A stretch of 59,389 nt of DNA, taken from contig JAKASX010000009.1 of assembly GCA_021818865.1 (NCBI GenBank), forward strand, positions 1 through 59,389, read 5' to 3'. The translations under genes and the position numbers were made by a program. The notes under the pieces are model-generated. The model saw only the letters and a program-made list of their open reading frames with translations. It did not search any database and was not told the DNA's origin. Below are positions 54,775 to 59,389 of the stretch, in pieces. Each line of letters opens with the position of its first letter. Within the stretch, counting starts at the first letter, position 1. This DNA is from Acidobacteriota bacterium. Lineage in GTDB: Bacteria > Acidobacteriota > Terriglobia > Acidiferrales > UBA7541.

Positions 54775-55491
54775 GTGTCGACCACAAGCCTTGATTCGCG
54801 CGTCGTCGGTAACTGCTTGGCTTGCCCGTTCCGGCAGGAGCGGCTCTTTTGCAATCTGTCGCCGGCGGCGGCGCAGGCGCTCGCGGCAATCACAACCCTC
54901 AACACGTATTCGCGTGGCGCCATGCTCTTCGAGGAAGGACAGGAATCGAAGGGGCTTTTTATCCTGTGCTCGGGCCGGGTGAAGCTTTCAGCTTCTTCGG
55001 CTGCGGGCAGAACGGTGATTCTCCGCGTGGCCGAAACGGGAGCGGTGCTGGGCCTCGAAGCCACCGTAAGCCGCAAGCCCTACCAAACGACGGCGGAAAT
55101 CATCGAGACCAGCCACGTGAATTTCGTTCCGCGCGAACCCTACCATCGCTTCCTGCGCGAGCACGGTGAAGCGGCCTGCCGCGTCGCCGAGGAGCTGAGC
55201 AACGCGCAGCAGGAACTTTTCTCCGAATTGCGCTCGGCGAAGCTCGTGCGCCGGACGGAGGAAAAGCTGGCCAAGTTCCTGCTCGCCTGGAGCGGAAGAA
55301 CGGCCGCAAACGATGGCGAGGACATGGTGCGGCTTACGCTGACGCACGAGGAAATCGGCCAAATCATCGGGGCTTCACGCGAGACGGTGACGCGGCTGCT
55401 GGCGGAACTCAAAAGAAAACAGCTAATCCAGGTGACCGGCTCGCGAATGCTGGTTCGGCGCGCCGCATTGAAGAATTTGCTGAAAACCTAG
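54775..55491 (+). CDS. Crp/Fnr-family transcriptional regulator
   Basis: A 238-residue protein from GTG 54775 (GGGGGGAGAAACCC upstream). A cyclic-nucleotide-binding-like barrel (YSRGAMLFEEGQESKGLFILCSGRVKL) is followed by a dimer helix and a C-terminal winged helix (THEEIGQIIGASRETVTRLLAELKRKQLI). The N-terminus has C14-x2-C17-x8-C26, similar to but not identical with the Fnr cysteine cluster (Fnr has C-x2-C-x5-C plus a central Cys); C65 and C135 could supply a fourth ligand. Redox or nitrosative sensing is possible; cAMP-binding residues are not obvious. Divergent from uppP. Confidence 0.9.
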   Translation: MSTTSLDSRVVGNCLACPFRQERLFCNLSPAAAQALAAITTLNTYSRGAMLFEEGQESKGLFILCSGRVKLSASSAAGRTVILRVAETGAVLGLEATVSRKPYQTTAEIIETSHVNFVPREPYHRFLREHGEAACRVAEELSNAQQELFSELRSAKLVRRTEEKLAKFLLAWSGRTAANDGEDMVRLTLTHEEIGQIIGASRETVTRLLAELKRKQLIQVTGSRMLVRRAALKNLLKT

Positions 55492-55583
55492 CCTCGATTT
55501 CCCGCTTCGGAAAGACCGCGCCGAACATCCAGGCCGCAACCGAAACCTGATTCGCGGCCACGCGCCGCGGCAAGAAATGCCCG

Positions 55584-57284
55584 CTAATCCTCGCGCAGGT
55601 GCAGCATTTGCCTGCTCTTCACGTTGCGCAGGATTTGCCGCCGTCCACCCGGCCAGATGACTTCGATCCGCTCCGCCGAGCCGGCCTGGCCCAGCCCGAA
55701 ATGCAGCGCGGTGGCGTGCTGCGAGAGATAAGAACCTTGGCTGCCGTACGCGCGCGTATCGGTGCGGCCGTTCGCGGTGACGCGGACCAGCGCGCCAATG
55801 CCCTGCCGGTTGCTCTTGATCCCTTCCAGGCTGATTTTGAGCCAGTTTCGTTTCTCGGCTCCATCCGCGCGCAGCAGAATCAGCGGCCCGCGATTACAGG
55901 AGATCGCCAGGTCGAGGTCGCCATCGTTATCGAAATCCGCCGCCGCCAGCCCGCGCGCGTTGAGCGGGCGGTCGATGGCCGGTGCGATTTCGCCAACGAC
56001 GTCATGGAATTCCGTCCCGTCGTAATGAAATAGAAACGGCTTCTGCGGCACGAGCAGGCTGGGATTTTCTGGATTTTCGAGCGTGCTGCCGTTGACGACG
56101 GCGACGTCGAGCAAGCCGTCGTTGTCGAAATCGAGAAACGTGCAGCCCCAGCCGACCATTGGCAAGGAGATGTAGGCGAGGCCAACAGTGTCGGCGACGT
56201 CGCCAAACGTCAATTGGCCGGTGGGCACCAGCATATTCTGATAGAGCGAATCGCCTTGGCCCAGCCAGTGCGAAATGTAGATATCGAGGTCGCCGTCGAA
56301 ATCGTAATCGGCCACCGCAAGCCCCATCGTGCCCTTGTTTTCGCCGAGAAAGGTCTGCGCGCTGCGGTCGAGGTATCGTCCATCCTTCCGATTCAGATAG
56401 AACCGGTTCATGCTGAAATCGCCGCCGACGTAAATATCCGGCCACGAATCCCGGTCGAAATCGGCCACGGTCACCACCAGACTTCTGCCGCCGCGATTCG
56501 CGACGCCGGCTCGTTCGGTGACGTCGGTGAACGTGCCGTTGCGATTGTTGCGCAGCAGGCGATTCGCCTGGCCGCGAAACGATTCCGGATTCAGCGCCGC
56601 CGGCACAACCACGCCGTATTCGCTTCCCCGACCGAAGCGCAATTGGCGAACGTCCGTGGGGTAATCCACGTAATGCAGAACGTAGAGGTCCAGCCAGCCG
56701 TCGCCGTCGAAATCCACCCACGCGGCGCCGGAGCTCCAAAGGGCATCGAAAACACCGCTTTCGCGAGTGACGTCGCGAAAACGGCCATTGCCTTCGTTGT
56801 GATAAAGCTTCGTGCCGCCGACGCCGGTAACGAAAAGATCGAGCAGGCCGTCATTATCGTAATCGCCCCAATAGGCGCCCATGCCCCAATGCACGTATTC
56901 GAGCCCGGCGCTTTCGGTGACGTCCGTGAAAGTGCCGTTGCCGTTGTTGTGAAAGAGACGGTCGCCGGGGCCCTCGAGCCGGCCCGATCCGAACGCTCCC
57001 GCTTGATTCACCACGTAGAGATCGGGGAATCCATCGTTGTCGTAATCGCCCCACGCGAGGCCGGAACCCATGTCCTCGGGAAGCAGCCGGCTGCGCGGGC
57101 CGGTCGAGTGAACGAAGTGCAGGCCCGATTCGGAGGTGACGTCGCGAAACGCGATGCCGGCATCCGGCCCGTGGCCGCCGGCCGGTTTCGCCGCGCGCGA
57201 AGCCGAGCGAGGCGAACGTTCGCAGCCCACGACGCCAAGAAATGGCGCTGCGGCGAGCCAGCGCAAACAATCGCGACGGGTCAC
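55584..57284 (-). CDS. Tat-exported CRTAC1-type FG-GAP/ASPIC-UnbV protein
   Basis: A 566-residue protein. It starts TRRDCLRWLAAAPFLGVVGC, which has a twin arginine and a lipobox-like VVGC, so Tat export with possible lipidation. At least six FG-GAP/VCBS calcium-binding repeats follow with the DYDNDGFPDLYVVN, DFDGDGWLDLYVLH, DYDFDGDLDIYISH and DFDNDGLLDVAVVN type motifs, forming a beta-propeller. An ASPIC/UnbV domain ends it (IGALVRVTANGRTDTR ... HFGLGQAGSAERIEVIWPGG). The ATG overlaps the TGA of the pentaheme cytochrome gene by 4 bases, so the pair is coupled. Substrate unknown. Confidence 0.93.
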   Translation of the reverse strand: MTRRDCLRWLAAAPFLGVVGCERSPRSASRAAKPAGGHGPDAGIAFRDVTSESGLHFVHSTGPRSRLLPEDMGSGLAWGDYDNDGFPDLYVVNQAGAFGSGRLEGPGDRLFHNNGNGTFTDVTESAGLEYVHWGMGAYWGDYDNDGLLDLFVTGVGGTKLYHNEGNGRFRDVTRESGVFDALWSSGAAWVDFDGDGWLDLYVLHYVDYPTDVRQLRFGRGSEYGVVVPAALNPESFRGQANRLLRNNRNGTFTDVTERAGVANRGGRSLVVTVADFDRDSWPDIYVGGDFSMNRFYLNRKDGRYLDRSAQTFLGENKGTMGLAVADYDFDGDLDIYISHWLGQGDSLYQNMLVPTGQLTFGDVADTVGLAYISLPMVGWGCTFLDFDNDGLLDVAVVNGSTLENPENPSLLVPQKPFLFHYDGTEFHDVVGEIAPAIDRPLNARGLAAADFDNDGDLDLAISCNRGPLILLRADGAEKRNWLKISLEGIKSNRQGIGALVRVTANGRTDTRAYGSQGSYLSQHATALHFGLGQAGSAERIEVIWPGGRRQILRNVKSRQMLHLRED

Positions 57285-59227
57285 CGAACTCCCGTGGCAA
57301 CGGCGGACGCTCGCTGGGTGCGCTGGCCGACTTTCGCGCCCAACGGGATTTCGATGGCGTTGTGCGAAATTTCCAGCACCGGGATGTGCGGCGGGTTATG
57401 AGGAAAGAGTTGGGCCTGGGATTTCGAATTGAACTTGCGATACAGCAATTGAACGTCGCAGTGCAACGGCCCCACGGCGTCCCGCGGCACGGTGAATTGA
57501 AATTCCGCGGTGTCGCTCCCGCCAGGCGGAATCACGCGCTTGCCGCGCGCCGCCACTACGTTCCACAGCGAGTGCGTGAAGACGGGCTGGGCGTTGCGAT
57601 CGAGCAGGTAGGAACGATATTCCACCGTCTTCCCCACGATCTGCCCCTGGGCGCCGAGCGTGCCCGTGGAATAAATCACGCGGCCGCGCGCATCCGTCAC
57701 GCGGAATTCCAGCCACGACTCGATAACGTCCAGCGGTCCGGTGGGAAACGCGTGGCCCACTTTCCGGTTCGTCACCAGGACCCGCACCTTCGCGGGACGC
57801 CCAGCCAGGTAGGACCCTTCCGCGAAGAGTTGCACCGGAAGGATCGGCCCGCGCGGCCAGACATTGGCGATTTCCGGAATGACGGTTTCGCCCGTCATCC
57901 ATTGATCCACCATTTGTTCCTGCCGCCGCGCGCCAGCCAGATGAAGGATTCCCGGCATGTAGTCGTTCGCGGCCAGAATGCGATGATCGTGAATGAATCC
58001 CTGGGGCGTGCGCGCCGGGTCGTCCGCCCGCACCAGATGCATGTGGCAATCCTGGCATTGCAGTTCGCGCCGGGGATCGGTATGCCACGGACCGTTTATC
58101 CAGTCGTCGTATTGGTCCTGCAGCTGAACGAAGCCCCATCCGTTTTCCGCTTTGTTGATGTACTGCTTGTGACAGGTGCCGCAAAATGCCGCCGTTTCCG
58201 ACGGCTTCACGTTGTAGTCGCGGTCGTGCTGTTCGGGGTGCAGGCGAATCAGCACGTGGGAAACGTCGCGCAGCCAGGGATTCGCCGATGATTCGAACAG
58301 GTACGGATCGGGTGGGCGAACCAGATAGTTCGCGTTACCGCGATTCTTCAATTTGCGCAGCACGTGGCAAAACGCGCACGAGCTGCCGGAATCGGAACCG
58401 GGCTGCGCGCCGGCCACGATTTGCACACCGGCCATCAGCGGAACCGGTTCGTGGCATCCGGCGCAATAGCGCGGCGAATCCGGTCCGCGATCGTGAATGT
58501 AATTGGCCTTCACCGCGCCGTAAAAAGGATCTCTCGAAGAATAATGATGGGCTCCCGGCACCCACTCCTTGTAAATCGTCGCGTGGCATCCCGCGCTGCC
58601 GCAATCGGCCGATCCGCGCAACAGCGACATCGGAATCACATGGCCGGTGGTAGTGCGGGCGTTCGAGGGCCGGAAATTCGCCGCCGCAAGCGCCGGCGTT
58701 CGCCGAGCGTACCAGATGCCAAACGCGCCCAGAACGAAAACGGACGTCCACAAAATCAGCGGCGACGCCAACTGGCGATACCGCGCTCCCGCAAACTCGC
58801 TTTTCCGCAGGCCGTTGAAGAGATGATAAAGGCCCACGCCGCCCAAAACGACTCCGGCCGTCGCGTGCACGACGTGCATCCGGTAGGGAACGAAAATTCC
58901 CCACACGCCTTTCACCACCAGCCACAATCCCGTCACGCTGAGCACCGCCCAGCCCACCCCGGCCCACACGCCGGCGTTCCACCAGCGCGCGGGATGCTTC
59001 GCCTGCGTCGCGCGCGCATGCTCCCACAAAATGACGGAGATCGGCACGACGGCGATGATTCCCGCCACGATGTGGAGCAACAAAATCCATTGCGGAATCA
59101 CGCCGTAAGGAAAGAGCAGAGGCGCCAGTCCGCTGAGCGTCAGAAACAGAAGGACTCCCGAAATCCTCCGCAGCCGTTTGATTTTTCCCGGAAGGTCCAG
59201 ACTATTCACACTGTGAGTTTCGGACAT
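57281..59227 (-). CDS. Membrane-anchored pentaheme cytochrome c
   Basis: A 648-residue protein. About five transmembrane helices occupy residues 22-175, with His residues inside or at the ends of helices (H52, H70, H118, H121, H135) that could hold b-type haem. A periplasmic domain carries CGSAGCH (C209, a CX4CH form) and four CXXCH motifs: CAGCH 255, CAFCH 284, CGTCH 349 and CQDCH 391. A C-terminal beta-domain (~440-620) has VLVTNRKVGHAFPTGP, which is typical of multihaem c-554-like proteins. It is a probable quinol-to-periplasm electron-transfer component. It overlaps the FG-GAP gene by 4 bases and has an IS element just upstream. Confidence 0.9.
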   Translation of the reverse strand: MSETHSVNSLDLPGKIKRLRRISGVLLFLTLSGLAPLLFPYGVIPQWILLLHIVAGIIAVVPISVILWEHARATQAKHPARWWNAGVWAGVGWAVLSVTGLWLVVKGVWGIFVPYRMHVVHATAGVVLGGVGLYHLFNGLRKSEFAGARYRQLASPLILWTSVFVLGAFGIWYARRTPALAAANFRPSNARTTTGHVIPMSLLRGSADCGSAGCHATIYKEWVPGAHHYSSRDPFYGAVKANYIHDRGPDSPRYCAGCHEPVPLMAGVQIVAGAQPGSDSGSSCAFCHVLRKLKNRGNANYLVRPPDPYLFESSANPWLRDVSHVLIRLHPEQHDRDYNVKPSETAAFCGTCHKQYINKAENGWGFVQLQDQYDDWINGPWHTDPRRELQCQDCHMHLVRADDPARTPQGFIHDHRILAANDYMPGILHLAGARRQEQMVDQWMTGETVIPEIANVWPRGPILPVQLFAEGSYLAGRPAKVRVLVTNRKVGHAFPTGPLDVIESWLEFRVTDARGRVIYSTGTLGAQGQIVGKTVEYRSYLLDRNAQPVFTHSLWNVVAARGKRVIPPGGSDTAEFQFTVPRDAVGPLHCDVQLLYRKFNSKSQAQLFPHNPPHIPVLEISHNAIEIPLGAKVGQRTQRASAVATGVR

Positions 59228-59266
59228 GCGCCCCCCACCCAGTGAAATAAAGAAGCGGGGATTCTA

Positions 59267-59389
59267 GAAGCTATCTCATAAATCACAACAAGTCGAATTA
59301 GGCGTTGCCGATGGGCGGGGAGAGGTCCAAAACGTGTTCATGGACCTTACCGACGCCCAGTGGGCGATTCTCAAACCCTTGCTGCAATC
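59267..59389 (+). mobile_element. Left end of an IS5-family-like insertion sequence (cut by window edge)
   Basis: The transposase start codon at 59340 is preceded by about 73 bases with no other gene. The candidate terminal repeat begins GAAGCTATCTCATAA at 59267, similar in style to the ends of IS5/IS427-group elements. The right end and target duplication are outside the window. Confidence 0.6.
59340..59389 (+). CDS. IS5-family transposase, N-terminal fragment (DUF4096)
   Basis: The first 16 codons read MDLTDAQWAILKPLLQ, the characteristic opening of the DUF4096 (LTDAQWAILEPLLP) domain of IS5-family transposases. The remainder lies past the window edge, so completeness cannot be judged. It sits directly upstream of the pentaheme cytochrome gene, in divergent orientation. 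Confidence 0.8.
   Translation, partial: MDLTDAQWAILKPLLQ

Overview
The window is a high-GC bacterial chromosome segment, most probably from an Acidobacteriota member. The pointers are a long ADOP-type MacB/FtsX permease, two Ser/Thr kinases with large extracytoplasmic C-termini, an ECF sigma factor overlapping one of those kinases, and DUF1579, DUF2911, GerMN and CRTAC1/ASPIC-UnbV proteins. The phylum call is inference; no rRNA is present. The segment is an ordinary core/accessory mosaic, with one clear tmRNA gene, one catabolic cluster and one IS fragment cut by the right edge.

Layout. 0-9 kb: end of a VOC-family gene, an RND efflux pump (adaptor and transporter, no outer-membrane channel), a class I aminotransferase and a TPR-rich lytic transglycosylase. 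9.0-9.4 kb: ssrA (tmRNA) with a recognisable promoter. 9.4-16.9 kb: a probable island anchored at the ssrA 3' end. It starts with two degenerate ~190-bp direct repeats and carries a secreted protein, a LuxR-type regulator and an ECF sigma/Ser-Thr kinase pair. It ends with a decayed second copy of the ssrA 3' end. 17-27 kb: a secreted protein of unknown function, then pirin, YceI and MarR genes sharing a palindromic operator, a second Ser/Thr kinase, Smr, DUF1579, an HD hydrolase, an amino-acid permease and a small secreted protein with a complete CuA ligand set.

27.6-37.6 kb is the most interesting region: boxD (divergent), boxR, boxC, boxB and then hcrC, hcrA, hcrB. Together they encode a 4-hydroxybenzoyl-CoA reductase (a molybdenum/Fe-S/flavin enzyme normally linked to anaerobic aromatic degradation) next to the oxygen-dependent benzoyl-CoA epoxidation (box) pathway and its benzoyl-CoA-sensing repressor. 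The inferred flow is 4-hydroxybenzoyl-CoA to benzoyl-CoA (HcrABC), then the 2,3-epoxide (BoxB), ring hydrolysis (BoxC) and aldehyde oxidation (BoxD). boxA and an aryl-CoA ligase are not in the window.

37.8-47.3 kb: ADOP permease, DUF2911, VanZ-like and EVE-domain genes, then a tightly coupled plus-strand run of amidase, GerMN protein, rph, rdgB and, after a gap, nth. 47.3-53.6 kb: a minus-strand unit with a large PAS/GAF/SpoIIE/HATPase sensor protein, a STAS anti-anti-sigma factor and glycogen phosphorylase. This suggests a partner-switching system tied to reserve mobilisation. 53.7-59.2 kb: uppP, a Crp/Fnr regulator, and a two-gene unit of a membrane-anchored pentaheme cytochrome and a Tat-exported FG-GAP/ASPIC protein. 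The last ~120 bases are the left end of an IS5-like element.

Several genes (marR, probably boxR, the APC permease and the amidase) have a -10-like box 7-10 bases before their start codon, which suggests leaderless mRNAs.
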